Of a stretch of 55,916 nucleotides of DNA, positions 31,080 through 39,138 are shown piece after piece. Source of the DNA: Spirochaetales bacterium (GTDB lineage Bacteria > Spirochaetota > Spirochaetia > UBA9216); the NCBI GenBank assembly GCA_016342585.1, contig JAEINK010000031.1:1-55916 (forward strand), given 5' to 3'. The notes under the pieces were generated by a model. That model had not been told where the DNA came from, searched no databases, and worked only from the letters and a program-made list of their open reading frames with translations. The translations under genes were made by a program, and so were the position numbers. Position 1 is the stretch's first letter. Every line of letters starts with the position of its first letter.

Positions 31080-32877
31080 AGAATTTCGTACCCTCTTCCC
31101 TTATTTGAAAAAACATCTGAAATACTACATCCTCGGTTTTCTCTTTCTCGTCCTGACCGACGGTGGACAGCTCGTTATCCCCATGATGATACGCAAAGCC
31201 GTGGATGGTATAGCAGAATCAAATATGACCTTAAACATGATCGGGAGCCTCATGCTGAAGATGGTAGGCGTGGCGGCCGCCATTGCTGTCGGAAGATTTG
31301 GCTGGCGGTTTTTCATTCATGGTTCATCCAGGAGGATTGAAAAAGAGCTCCGGACGAAGCTTTTTGATCACCTGTTGAAACTCTCCTCCTCATTTTATGG
31401 AGATATGAAGACTGGTGATATCATGTCCAGGTTTACAAACGACATGAACGCCATTCGCATGGCAACGGGTATGGCCTTTGTCGCCTTTGTGGATGGGGTT
31501 TTCATGACACTGGTGATCCTGATTATTCTTTTTACCCGATATCCGGGACTGGCGCCCTATACCCTTATTCCACTCCCTTTTGTTTTTATAATCGTACTTG
31601 GTGCGGGAAAGTTACTTGGGCAGAGGTTTCTCAAGGTTCAGCAGGCTTTTGCCCGGATCAGTGATGAAACCCAGGAGATCCTTTCGGGGATCAGGGTGAT
31701 AAAAACCTTCGTCCGGCAGAAACATTTTATGGGCAGATTTGAAGATGCCAATGATGAATATCTGAAGAGTAATCTTGAACTTGTGAAGATATGGGGATTT
31801 CTTTTTCCTGTCATCTCCTTTCTGGCTGGTTTGACCTCCCTTCTTCTTCTCTGGTTTGGCGGACAGCAGGTTATGTCCGGGGACCTCTCTCCCGGAGATT
31901 TTGTGGCAGTCATGAGTTATCTGGGGATGCTGATATGGCCGATGATTGGGGCCGGTTTTACAGTAAACCTCCTTAACCGGGGGGCCGCCTCCATGGGCAG
32001 GATAAATCAGATCCTGGATACCGAGTCGGACATCCTGTCAAAACCCGGGGCTGAAAAGATTGACGAAGCGGGCGTGCTCGAAGTCCGCAATTTGAATTAC
32101 ACCTTTCCCGACGGGGAGACCCCCGTCCTGAAGGATATCTCATTCACCGTTCCCGAAGGGACAACACTGGGTATTCTCGGGAGCACCGGTTCGGGGAAGA
32201 CAACCCTCCTTCGGCTGCTCCCCCGGCTTCTTGATCCGCCCGAAGGGACAATCTTTTATGGGGGAAAGGATGTGCATGAATATGAACTCTCCTCCCTGCG
32301 GGGGGCCATGGCCTCGGTTCCCCAGAATACCTTTCTCTTCTCTTCTCCCATCAGGGATAATCTTGCCTTTGGCCTGGGAGAAGCGGATGATGAGTATCTT
32401 AAGGAGATGAATCGAATCTCGACGATCGATCGGGATCTGGCCCTCTTCCCGGAGGGGTGGAATACACCGGTAGGTGAAAAAGGGGTGACCCTTTCAGGCG
32501 GACAGAAGCAGAGGGTGGCCATCTCAAGAGCCCTGGCGGTGGATTCCCGGTTTGTGATTTTCGATGATGCCCTCTCTGCTGTGGATACGGAGACAGAGGA
32601 GCGGATCCTGAACCGTTTTCTTGAACGACGGAAGGGACGGACAAATATCATAGTGAGCCATAGGGTTTCCACCCTTCAGGTAGCAGATAATGTGATTGTT
32701 CTGGAGGATGGACGGGTCGTTCAGGAGGGTGCTCCCGAAGCCTTAAAGCAGGAGGAAGGTATCTTCCGGAGGATTTATCAGCTTCAGGAGGTCTGTCGCC
32801 ATCCCGGTTCCGGAGGGGACCCGGCTGAAGATTCCCATGCAGATTCCGGCTGTGGGGAGGTTCCTGATGGAGAATGA
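31072..32877 (+). CDS. ABC exporter half-transporter with degenerate catalytic site (MdlA-like)
   Basis: About 601 residues: an N-terminal six-helix exporter domain (about 1-320) and a nucleotide-binding domain (about 340-575). Walker A is GSTGSGKTT and the signature LSGGQKQRVAIS is canonical, but Walker B reads FVIFDDALSAVD, with Asp in place of the catalytic Glu. This is the pattern of the degenerate subunit in heterodimeric exporters such as TM287/288 and LmrCD. The start is GTG at 31072 with AAAGGAG 7 nt upstream, overlapping the kinase stop. The tail after residue about 575 is a short polar, Pro/Gly-rich extension. It pairs with the next gene, which it overlaps by 11 bp. Confidence 0.9.
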   Translation: MFKEFRTLFPYLKKHLKYYILGFLFLVLTDGGQLVIPMMIRKAVDGIAESNMTLNMIGSLMLKMVGVAAAIAVGRFGWRFFIHGSSRRIEKELRTKLFDHLLKLSSSFYGDMKTGDIMSRFTNDMNAIRMATGMAFVAFVDGVFMTLVILIILFTRYPGLAPYTLIPLPFVFIIVLGAGKLLGQRFLKVQQAFARISDETQEILSGIRVIKTFVRQKHFMGRFEDANDEYLKSNLELVKIWGFLFPVISFLAGLTSLLLLWFGGQQVMSGDLSPGDFVAVMSYLGMLIWPMIGAGFTVNLLNRGAASMGRINQILDTESDILSKPGAEKIDEAGVLEVRNLNYTFPDGETPVLKDISFTVPEGTTLGILGSTGSGKTTLLRLLPRLLDPPEGTIFYGGKDVHEYELSSLRGAMASVPQNTFLFSSPIRDNLAFGLGEADDEYLKEMNRISTIDRDLALFPEGWNTPVGEKGVTLSGGQKQRVAISRALAVDSRFVIFDDALSAVDTETEERILNRFLERRKGRTNIIVSHRVSTLQVADNVIVLEDGRVVQEGAPEALKQEEGIFRRIYQLQEVCRHPGSGGDPAEDSHADSGCGEVPDGE

Positions 32878-34657
32878 GAAAATAGTTAAAGGCTGGGATT
32901 CCCAGATAATGAAACGCCTGTTCAAATATGTGAAACCCTATAAGGGGTGGTTCATTCTTGCCATAATCGGGTTGACCCTGGCCACCATCGGGGAGCTGCT
33001 TACGCCGGTGGTTCTTCAGAAAGCCATTGATAACCACATCCTCCTGAATTTCGAGGATGGCATCATTCTGAAGGAGAATGCTGTGGCCGGCTTAAAGGCC
33101 AGCTCTTTCATCTACCTGGGCCTCCTGGCCGGGGTTCTCCTCTTCTCTTTCGTTCAGATCTATATCATGGCTTTCATCAGCCAGGGGGTTATGAAGGATA
33201 TGAGGATGGAAGTTCTGGCCCATACGGCGAAGCAACCCCTGGGTTTTCTAAATATGAAACCCGTTGGTTCTCTGGTAAGTCGGGTAACAAGTGACGTCGA
33301 AACGGTCAATGAGCTCTTTACCTCGGTGGCAACATCCCTCTTGAGGGATGTCTTTGTGATGGCCGGGGTTATTTTCGTGCTTTTTACCCTGAATACACGA
33401 CTTGCTTTCATCACCCTGGTAAGCCTGCCCCCGGTTTTCTTTATGACCTGGTTCTTCAGAAGGCGGGCCCGCAATGCCTATCGACGGGTCCGGATGTGGG
33501 TCTCTAATGTGAATGGCTTCCTTTCGGAGCATATCTCCGGAATGGAGGTCGTTCAGATGTTTGGCCGGGAGGATCGAAGCCGGGATGAGTTCGGGGAGAA
33601 GAATGACACTCTTTTAAAGGCTAATTTAAGCGAGATGTATGTCTTTGCGGTATTCCGGCCGATGATTGATCTTTTTAATTCGATCTCCACCGGGGTGATC
33701 CTCTACTTCGGGGCAAAGTATTTCTTTGATTCCTCTTTGAGCCTTGGTGTTCTGATTGCCTTTGTAAATCTGGTTGGCCAGTTCTACAGGCCGGTTATGG
33801 ATATCTCAGAAAAATTCAATATTCTTCAGTCCGCCATGGCGGGGAGTGAAAGGGTTTTTGATCTTCTTGATTCGAAGGATGCTCTGGAAGATTCTGGAAA
33901 GGACCTCCAGGCAACTGGGGAAGTTGAATTCAGGGATGTTCGGTTCAGCTACAATAAAGACGCGCTGGTTTTAAAGGGATTATCCTTCAGGATAGAACCG
34001 GGAGAGACTGTGGCTGTAGTGGGGTATACCGGTGCCGGAAAGACAACAATTGCAAGTCTCCTTGCCCGGTTCTGGGATATACAGGGGGGGGAGATCCTTC
34101 TGGATGGCCGAAATATCATGGAATACTCCCTCGATTCTCTTCGCTCCCAGATTCAGACGGTTCAGCAGGATGTTTTCCTCTTCTCCGGGACAATAGAAGA
34201 GAATATCACCCTCGGGAAAGATATCTCAAAGGAGGAACTGGAACGGGCGGCGGCAACTGTGCAGGTGGATAAGTTCGTCCGGCAGTTTCCGAATGGTTAT
34301 GGAACCGAAGTCAAGGAGGGAGGGGCCAACCTCTCCGCCGGGCAGCGGCAGCTTATCTCCTTCGCCCGGATTATTGCTCATAATCCGAAGGTCATCATTC
34401 TCGATGAGGCCACGGCGAGTATAGATACGGAGACTGAAAAACTTATTCAGATTGCCATGGGAGAACTTTTAAAAGCAAGGACCAGTCTTGTCATCGCCCA
34501 TAGGCTCTCCACCATCAGAAATGCGGATAGAATCCTTGTCCTTAATGAGGGTGTTCTTGTTGAGGCCGGTGCCCATGATGAGCTTATGGAGAAAAAGGGG
34601 GCCTACTTCAATCTTTACCGGCTTCAGTATGAGGATGGTTCGATTGGTCAGGTTTAA
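32867..34657 (+). CDS. ABC exporter half-transporter, catalytic partner (MdlB-like)
   Basis: About 596 residues with an exporter membrane domain and an ATPase domain. Walker A is GYTGAGKTT and Walker B is VIILDEATASID with the catalytic Glu intact, while the signature is non-canonical (LSAGQRQLISFAR). With the neighbouring subunit this gives one consensus and one degenerate ATP site, as expected for an asymmetric heterodimer. Substrates of such pairs range from drugs to lipids and peptides and cannot be inferred. The ATG at 32867 follows GGGAGG; the long insertion near residues 60-80 (ILLNFEDGIILKENAVAG) is normal for MdlB-type subunits. Confidence 0.9.
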   Translation: MENEKIVKGWDSQIMKRLFKYVKPYKGWFILAIIGLTLATIGELLTPVVLQKAIDNHILLNFEDGIILKENAVAGLKASSFIYLGLLAGVLLFSFVQIYIMAFISQGVMKDMRMEVLAHTAKQPLGFLNMKPVGSLVSRVTSDVETVNELFTSVATSLLRDVFVMAGVIFVLFTLNTRLAFITLVSLPPVFFMTWFFRRRARNAYRRVRMWVSNVNGFLSEHISGMEVVQMFGREDRSRDEFGEKNDTLLKANLSEMYVFAVFRPMIDLFNSISTGVILYFGAKYFFDSSLSLGVLIAFVNLVGQFYRPVMDISEKFNILQSAMAGSERVFDLLDSKDALEDSGKDLQATGEVEFRDVRFSYNKDALVLKGLSFRIEPGETVAVVGYTGAGKTTIASLLARFWDIQGGEILLDGRNIMEYSLDSLRSQIQTVQQDVFLFSGTIEENITLGKDISKEELERAAATVQVDKFVRQFPNGYGTEVKEGGANLSAGQRQLISFARIIAHNPKVIILDEATASIDTETEKLIQIAMGELLKARTSLVIAHRLSTIRNADRILVLNEGVLVEAGAHDELMEKKGAYFNLYRLQYEDGSIGQV

Positions 34658-35585
34658 CAAGCCCGCATGGGGGAGTCTTATGCTGGCCGGGATACTTCTG
34701 CTCTCCGGCTGCCAAACGATTTTTCTCCCTCCAGGGATGGATGAAGCTGGGTATGAGAGTTCTCCTTCCACAGGGACACCCTCCTGGTACCCCCTGGATG
34801 AGGGACTGGATTTTTATTATTTCAGGGACAGGAGCTTTCCTCTTGCCCTCTTTGCCCTTCGGGTGGATATTCGTGCCGGGCTGTGGGATCTGGTTTTCAC
34901 CGAACCTTCGGAGGCTTTCCTCGCTTCGCGGGAGGGGGAGGCCATGGAGGGCATTACAACTACGGATTTTCTTCTTGAAGAAGGGTGTTATGCCGCTGTA
35001 AACGGTGGCCCCTTTTCCCCCTACCGGTGGTTTCTTCCCCGCCGGGGGCAGACACCATCCGGCCTTTATGTCTGGGAAGGGCAGCTCCTGGAGGGACCAC
35101 TGGAAAGGTTCGATGCCCTCGTTGTGGATGAGGAGGGGAACCTCTCCATCAGATCTCAGGGTGAGTATCCCTTTGAGGGGGAATTCATCCTTGGCGGATT
35201 TCAGAGACTTCTTGAGAGCGGTGATACAATTGTCCCCGAGGGGGGAGAGAGGACCCCCCGCACGGCCCTTGGGATCTCCTCCGACGGGCGGTACCTTTAC
35301 CTCATGGTGGCCGATGGCCGAAGGGAGGAGTACAGCCGGGGATTGACCCTGGCCGAAACTGCCGGGTATCTTAATTTCCTTGGAAGCCATGATGCTCTCA
35401 ATATGGATGGGGGCGGCTCCTCGGTTATGGTTCTTGCTGAAATCCCCCGGAACCGGGGAGACGGCGGGGCTGGCTTGAACGGGGGTAGCCGTGCGCGAAT
35501 CGTTAACCGGCCTGTGAATCGTCGAGGGTTTCCTGAAAGAATTGTAGCAACCCACCTGGGGATCAGAAAAAAGAGAGGATTATAA
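34635..35585 (+). CDS. Phosphodiester glycosidase (NAGPA-domain) lipoprotein
   Basis: About 316 residues. A lipoprotein signal peptide ends with lipobox LLSGC. The body matches the NAGPA/DUF2233 domain, whose founding member removes N-acetylglucosamine from phosphodiester-linked glycans. Visible motifs are AAVNGGPFSPY, RTALGISSDGRYLYLMVADGR and DALNMDGGGSSVMV. The start is uncertain: an ATG at 34680 follows GGGGGAG but would leave the signal peptide without positive charges. ATG 34635, or TTG 34644 with GAGG 9 nt upstream, keeps a basic n-region and overlaps the exporter gene slightly. It is probably bound to the outer or inner membrane facing the periplasm. Confidence 0.82.
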   Translation: MVRLVRFNKPAWGSLMLAGILLLSGCQTIFLPPGMDEAGYESSPSTGTPSWYPLDEGLDFYYFRDRSFPLALFALRVDIRAGLWDLVFTEPSEAFLASREGEAMEGITTTDFLLEEGCYAAVNGGPFSPYRWFLPRRGQTPSGLYVWEGQLLEGPLERFDALVVDEEGNLSIRSQGEYPFEGEFILGGFQRLLESGDTIVPEGGERTPRTALGISSDGRYLYLMVADGRREEYSRGLTLAETAGYLNFLGSHDALNMDGGGSSVMVLAEIPRNRGDGGAGLNGGSRARIVNRPVNRRGFPERIVATHLGIRKKRGL

Positions 35586-35588
35586 AGG

Positions 35589-36143
35589 ATGAATAAAAAA
35601 GAAGCATTTTTCAACTTAATATTACAGCGGAAGGTGTTTATCGCCTCTGTGATTATGTTTCTGGTTATCGAGGCCTGTTTTACCTTCTGGTTAATGCCGG
35701 GTTTTATCCGTGTAACCGGAGGAGGGATTCTTGATATGGCTGCGGCCTATAAACCAGCCCGTGCCCTGGAATTCCTGGGATTACTCAATGGTGAGGGGCT
35801 TACCTGGTATAACAGGATCCAAATTCTGGATATTCTGTTTCCGCTCTCCTATGGTCTGGCCCTGGCGAACGGCCTTTCAGCCGTATATCAAAGGAAATAT
35901 GATGACCTTTCAAAATACAGTTGGATCCTTATGGTTCCTATCCTGGGGGCGGTCTGTGATCTGGCGGAAAACCTTTTGATCCGGTTTATGATACTTCTCG
36001 GAGAATCCGCAGTTCCTCCCCTGGGAACCATAATAAGCATCCTTTCAACCCTGAAATTCCTGGCCATAGGTCTGGCGTTTCTTTTCATTTTTACGGGACT
36101 CGGCTTTTTTATTAAAGGCAGGAAGGATGCGTTTAAAAAGTGA
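35589..36143 (+). CDS. Four-helix membrane protein of unknown function
   Basis: A 184-residue protein with about four transmembrane helices (roughly 14-36, 75-98, 108-130 and 145-172). A positively charged N-terminus (MNKKEAFF) fits an inner-membrane protein. No family was recognised with certainty. The gene lies 3 nt after the glycosidase gene, with a GAGGA-like site, and its last 4 bp (GTGA) overlap the start of the metalloenzyme gene, so it is part of the same operon. Confidence 0.65.
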   Translation: MNKKEAFFNLILQRKVFIASVIMFLVIEACFTFWLMPGFIRVTGGGILDMAAAYKPARALEFLGLLNGEGLTWYNRIQILDILFPLSYGLALANGLSAVYQRKYDDLSKYSWILMVPILGAVCDLAENLLIRFMILLGESAVPPLGTIISILSTLKFLAIGLAFLFIFTGLGFFIKGRKDAFKK

Positions 36144-37084
36144 GACGATTTTTTCACCTCTTCATTGACGGCCTGGGCCTGGGAGAGGATAGGAAAGAAA
36201 ATCCTGTGCGGGATCTCTTTTCCGCATTCATGGAGGGGATGCCCCTTGTGAAGCAGGTTTCTGCTTCCGGTGAGGAGTTGCCCCGTCCTTTTAAAGGGGG
36301 TGTCCTCATCCCTACTGACCCTATTATGGGTATTCCCGGGATCCCCCAGTCTGCCACGGGGCAGACCTCCCTTTTTACAGGGATAAACGCTCAGGCTGAA
36401 CTGGGCTTTCACTTAACAGCATTCCCTAATGAGAAACTTGTCAGGATCATTGAAGAGCGAAGTCTTTTAAAGGTCTTGAATGAGGCGGGGGTTGGTGTGA
36501 CTTCGGCGAATATGTATACCAAGGAATTTTTGACCCTCCGGGGAGCTCGCCGTCGGAATATGTTCCCCGTTTCCACCTTGAGTATCATGGCTTCTGGAAT
36601 TCCCTTTCGATACCCCGAGGAGTATCATCTGAAGATGGCGGTTTTTGCAGATATAACCAATGAAATGATCCGTCAGCGCGGTTATTATGTTCCCTTGATA
36701 AGCCCGGACGAGGGGGGGCAGCGGGTCATCAATATACTCAAGGAGGTTCCCGCCGTCTTCTTTGAATATTTTATGACTGATGTCCTTGGCCACAGGCGGG
36801 AGTGGGAAAAACTTCGCCACCGGGCGGATGATCTGAATCAGTTTGTTGGCAGTATCCTTGAAAAGTCGGCGGATTGGGATGATTTTACCCTTCTGATCAC
36901 AAGTGATCATGGCAATTGCGAGGATCTCTCCTCGGCCGACCACAGTCTGAACAGGATTCCTACCATAATCTTTTCAAACCAGCCGGAAGTCCTCCGGTAT
37001 GCATCCAGGACCATACACACGCTTACCGATGTCTATGATTTTGTACTATCCCTCCTTGTTGACCGAATCGGTCTAAAAAATTAA
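36140..37084 (+). CDS. Alkaline-phosphatase-superfamily metalloenzyme (iPGM-like)
   Basis: A 314-residue protein with metal-binding motifs of the alkaline phosphatase/cofactor-independent phosphoglycerate mutase superfamily. LFIDGLGLGE holds the first metal-binding Asp, QSATGQTSLFTGINA is the position of the nucleophile loop, EYFMTDVLGH supplies Asp and His, and LLITSDHGNCED supplies Asp-His. It is far shorter than true iPGM (about 510 residues) because the inserted phosphotransferase domain is absent. The reaction is unknown; hydrolysis or transfer of a phosphate ester is likely. The start is GTG at 36140, overlapping the upstream stop by 4 bp. Confidence 0.8.
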   Translation: MRRFFHLFIDGLGLGEDRKENPVRDLFSAFMEGMPLVKQVSASGEELPRPFKGGVLIPTDPIMGIPGIPQSATGQTSLFTGINAQAELGFHLTAFPNEKLVRIIEERSLLKVLNEAGVGVTSANMYTKEFLTLRGARRRNMFPVSTLSIMASGIPFRYPEEYHLKMAVFADITNEMIRQRGYYVPLISPDEGGQRVINILKEVPAVFFEYFMTDVLGHRREWEKLRHRADDLNQFVGSILEKSADWDDFTLLITSDHGNCEDLSSADHSLNRIPTIIFSNQPEVLRYASRTIHTLTDVYDFVLSLLVDRIGLKN

Positions 37085-37095
37085 GCTTACCTATC

Positions 37096-37701
37096 ATGTT
37101 TATTCCCCTAGGAACCTCATCAGAAGAGTTCTCAGTTAAAAAATCCCGTTTCATCGGGAGTGTTCACCCAGTGGATAGCCCGGAGGAGGCCCGATCCATT
37201 GTCAAAGAGGTTCGGAAGGAGAACCCGGGTTGCAGGCATGTGGTTCATGCTTTCATAATTGGAAGGGGGGCAGAGATTCAGGGGATGAGTGATGATGGCG
37301 AACCCTCCGGGACTGCGGGGAAGCCCGTCCTTGAGGTCTTAAAAGGGAGTGGCTTGACCGGAACCCTGATCACCGTGGTCCGCTATTTCGGGGGGGTAAA
37401 ACTTGGTACCGGCGGGCTGGTGAAGGCCTACACCCAGTCGGCCCAGTTGGCCGTCGGTTCCGTTAAAATCCGGGAGCTGATCCGGCGGAGGGCGTTTGCC
37501 CTGACCATCCCTTATCCCCTCTATGAGGGATTTAAAAAGATGATACTACCCCTCTCTCTGGAGATCCTGAATGAGGATTTCGGTTCAGAGATCGATATTT
37601 CCGGGATATTGCCTTTTGATAATCAGGCGGATATGGAGCAGATGATGGCAGACCTTACGGCCGGAAAAACATTTATCCTCTGGGGGGAGGAGCTGTACTA
37701 A
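37096..37701 (+). CDS. YigZ/IMPACT family protein
   Basis: A 201-residue member of the UPF0029/IMPACT family. The N-terminal domain has KKSRFIGSV, CRHVVHAF and MSDDGEPSGTAGKPVLEVL, followed by VVRYFGGVKLGTGGLVKAYTQSA, the most conserved segment. A C-terminal ferredoxin-like DUF1949 domain follows. Eukaryotic IMPACT regulates Gcn2; the bacterial role is not settled, with links to translation proposed. There is no good Shine-Dalgarno site before the ATG, and the gene ends convergent to folA. Confidence 0.92.
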   Translation: MFIPLGTSSEEFSVKKSRFIGSVHPVDSPEEARSIVKEVRKENPGCRHVVHAFIIGRGAEIQGMSDDGEPSGTAGKPVLEVLKGSGLTGTLITVVRYFGGVKLGTGGLVKAYTQSAQLAVGSVKIRELIRRRAFALTIPYPLYEGFKKMILPLSLEILNEDFGSEIDISGILPFDNQADMEQMMADLTAGKTFILWGEELY

Positions 37702-37710
37702 GAATTCGTC

Positions 37711-38268
37711 TTAACCCTTTCTATCCCGGATTTCCAGAGTAAATTCTTCAAACACTTTTGTTTCGGTAACAGGCCACTCCTCCCTGTCAAAGTCCGGGAA
37801 GATTATATCCCCTTCATATGCCTGGTGAATTGTGGATATATAGAGCCGATCCGCCAGTGGCAGGGAAAGAGAGTAAATCTGAGCACCACCGACAATGAAA
37901 ACCTCATCACTGTTAAAGCTCTCTCCCCGTTGGCCTTCCAATCTCATGGCTGCCTTGTCGATCGCCTCCTTCAGGGAGGAGGCCGTCTCAAGGGTCCGGG
38001 GTTTCGAGGCCGCTGCCCGATTCCCCGACGGCTCTTCCCAGATCGGGATGGATGCGGGGGTCCTGGAGATAACAATATTTCTTCGTCCGATAAAGGGTTT
38101 GGGCAGGGTTTGATAGGTTTTTCTGCCCATGATGACAGGATGACCCATGGTTATCCTTTTATAAAGCTGCTGATCCTCGGGGATTCGCCAGGGGATTTTT
38201 TCGCCATTCCCTATGATCCTCTCCTCCGTCATGGCGACAATGAGGCTTAATCTGTATGGTTTCTTCAT
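37711..38268 (-). CDS. folA: Dihydrofolate reductase
   Basis: A 185-residue DHFR that reduces dihydrofolate to tetrahydrofolate with NADPH. Typical motifs: LSLIVAMTEERIIGNGEKIPWRIPED (the acidic residue after the Trp-x-x-Pro is the proton donor), GHPVIMGRKTYQTLP, RRNIVISR and VFIVGGAQIYSL. It is slightly longer than the E. coli enzyme (159 residues) because of an insert before the NADPH-binding GGAQ loop. It lies 6 nt downstream of thyA, which produces dihydrofolate, so the two form a functional pair. Confidence 0.95.
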   Translation of the reverse strand: MKKPYRLSLIVAMTEERIIGNGEKIPWRIPEDQQLYKRITMGHPVIMGRKTYQTLPKPFIGRRNIVISRTPASIPIWEEPSGNRAAASKPRTLETASSLKEAIDKAAMRLEGQRGESFNSDEVFIVGGAQIYSLSLPLADRLYISTIHQAYEGDIIFPDFDREEWPVTETKVFEEFTLEIRDRKG

Positions 38269-38274
38269 CAGTTT

Positions 38275-39138
38275 CTAAATCGCTACCGGGAATTTGATTA
38301 ATGGGTGGCACTGGTAATTTTCAAGGACGATATCCTCAAAGCTTAACTCTTCAAATGGTTTGTCGGCAATTTTCAGGGATGGGAGGGGGAGTGGGTCCCT
38401 CTTCAGCTGCTCCTTCAATCCCTCAATATGGTCCATGTAGATATGGGCATCGACCAGTGTATGAGCGAATTCTCCCACCTCCAGCCCTGCTTCCCGGGCA
38501 AAGAGGATAGCCATGAGTGAGTAGCAGGCAATATTGAATGGAACGCCCAGGGCTATATCCGCGCTCCTCTGGGTAAGGTGGAGATTGAGCTTGTTTCCTG
38601 TTACATTCAGGCAGAAGCTGTAGTGGCATGGTGGTAGTTTACTCTCGGCCGCGTTGCCGGGGTGCCAGGCCGAAACGACCATTCGTCTCAGGTTCGCGGT
38701 TTTAGGATCCCTCTTTATCTCTTTCAGGGTGTCGAGAACATACCCAATCTGATCAAATGTTTTCTGTTCCGTCTCGGGATCCCTTGTGATCCACTTTGTT
38801 CCCCAGTTTTCCCCGGGGTACCCCTCTTCCGGAACGGGAAATCTTCTCCAGAATCTTCCGTAGGCTGTTTCAAGGTTCCCCTCTTCATCGGCCCAGGCAT
38901 CCCAGATCCTGGTTTGTTTTCGGAGTTCTTTGATATGGGGCTGGCCGGAGAAGTACCAGAACAACTCTCTGAGCATGGAGTTAAAGTACATCTTTTTGGT
39001 GGTGAGCAGAGGATATCCCTTCTGAAGATCTATCTTGTAAAAATAACCAAAACAACTCAGGGTGTCTGTTCCTGTCCTGTTGGTTTTTTCAATACCGTTT
39101 TCGAGTACATATTTTACCATATCATGATAAACTTTCAT
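38275..39138 (-). CDS. thyA: Thymidylate synthase
   Basis: A 287-residue ThyA-type synthase that makes dTMP from dUMP with methylene-tetrahydrofolate. The N-terminal NRTGTDTLSCFG, TTKKMYFNSM and ELFWYFSG are typical, the catalytic cysteine lies in LPPCHYSFC and the dUMP-binding segment in LTQRSADIALGVPFNIACYS. The ATG at 39138 follows GGAGG; an upstream in-frame ATG would lengthen it with a basic non-homologous stretch. The start overlaps the end of the large upstream gene by 17 bp, and folA follows. Confidence 0.95.
   Translation of the reverse strand: MKVYHDMVKYVLENGIEKTNRTGTDTLSCFGYFYKIDLQKGYPLLTTKKMYFNSMLRELFWYFSGQPHIKELRKQTRIWDAWADEEGNLETAYGRFWRRFPVPEEGYPGENWGTKWITRDPETEQKTFDQIGYVLDTLKEIKRDPKTANLRRMVVSAWHPGNAAESKLPPCHYSFCLNVTGNKLNLHLTQRSADIALGVPFNIACYSLMAILFAREAGLEVGEFAHTLVDAHIYMDHIEGLKEQLKRDPLPLPSLKIADKPFEELSFEDIVLENYQCHPLIKFPVAI

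Noticed and set aside
34608..35555. A 315-codon minus-strand frame opposite the glycosidase gene
   Set aside because: It lies antisense to the NAGPA-domain gene, whose motifs are unambiguous, and it contains no domain of its own.
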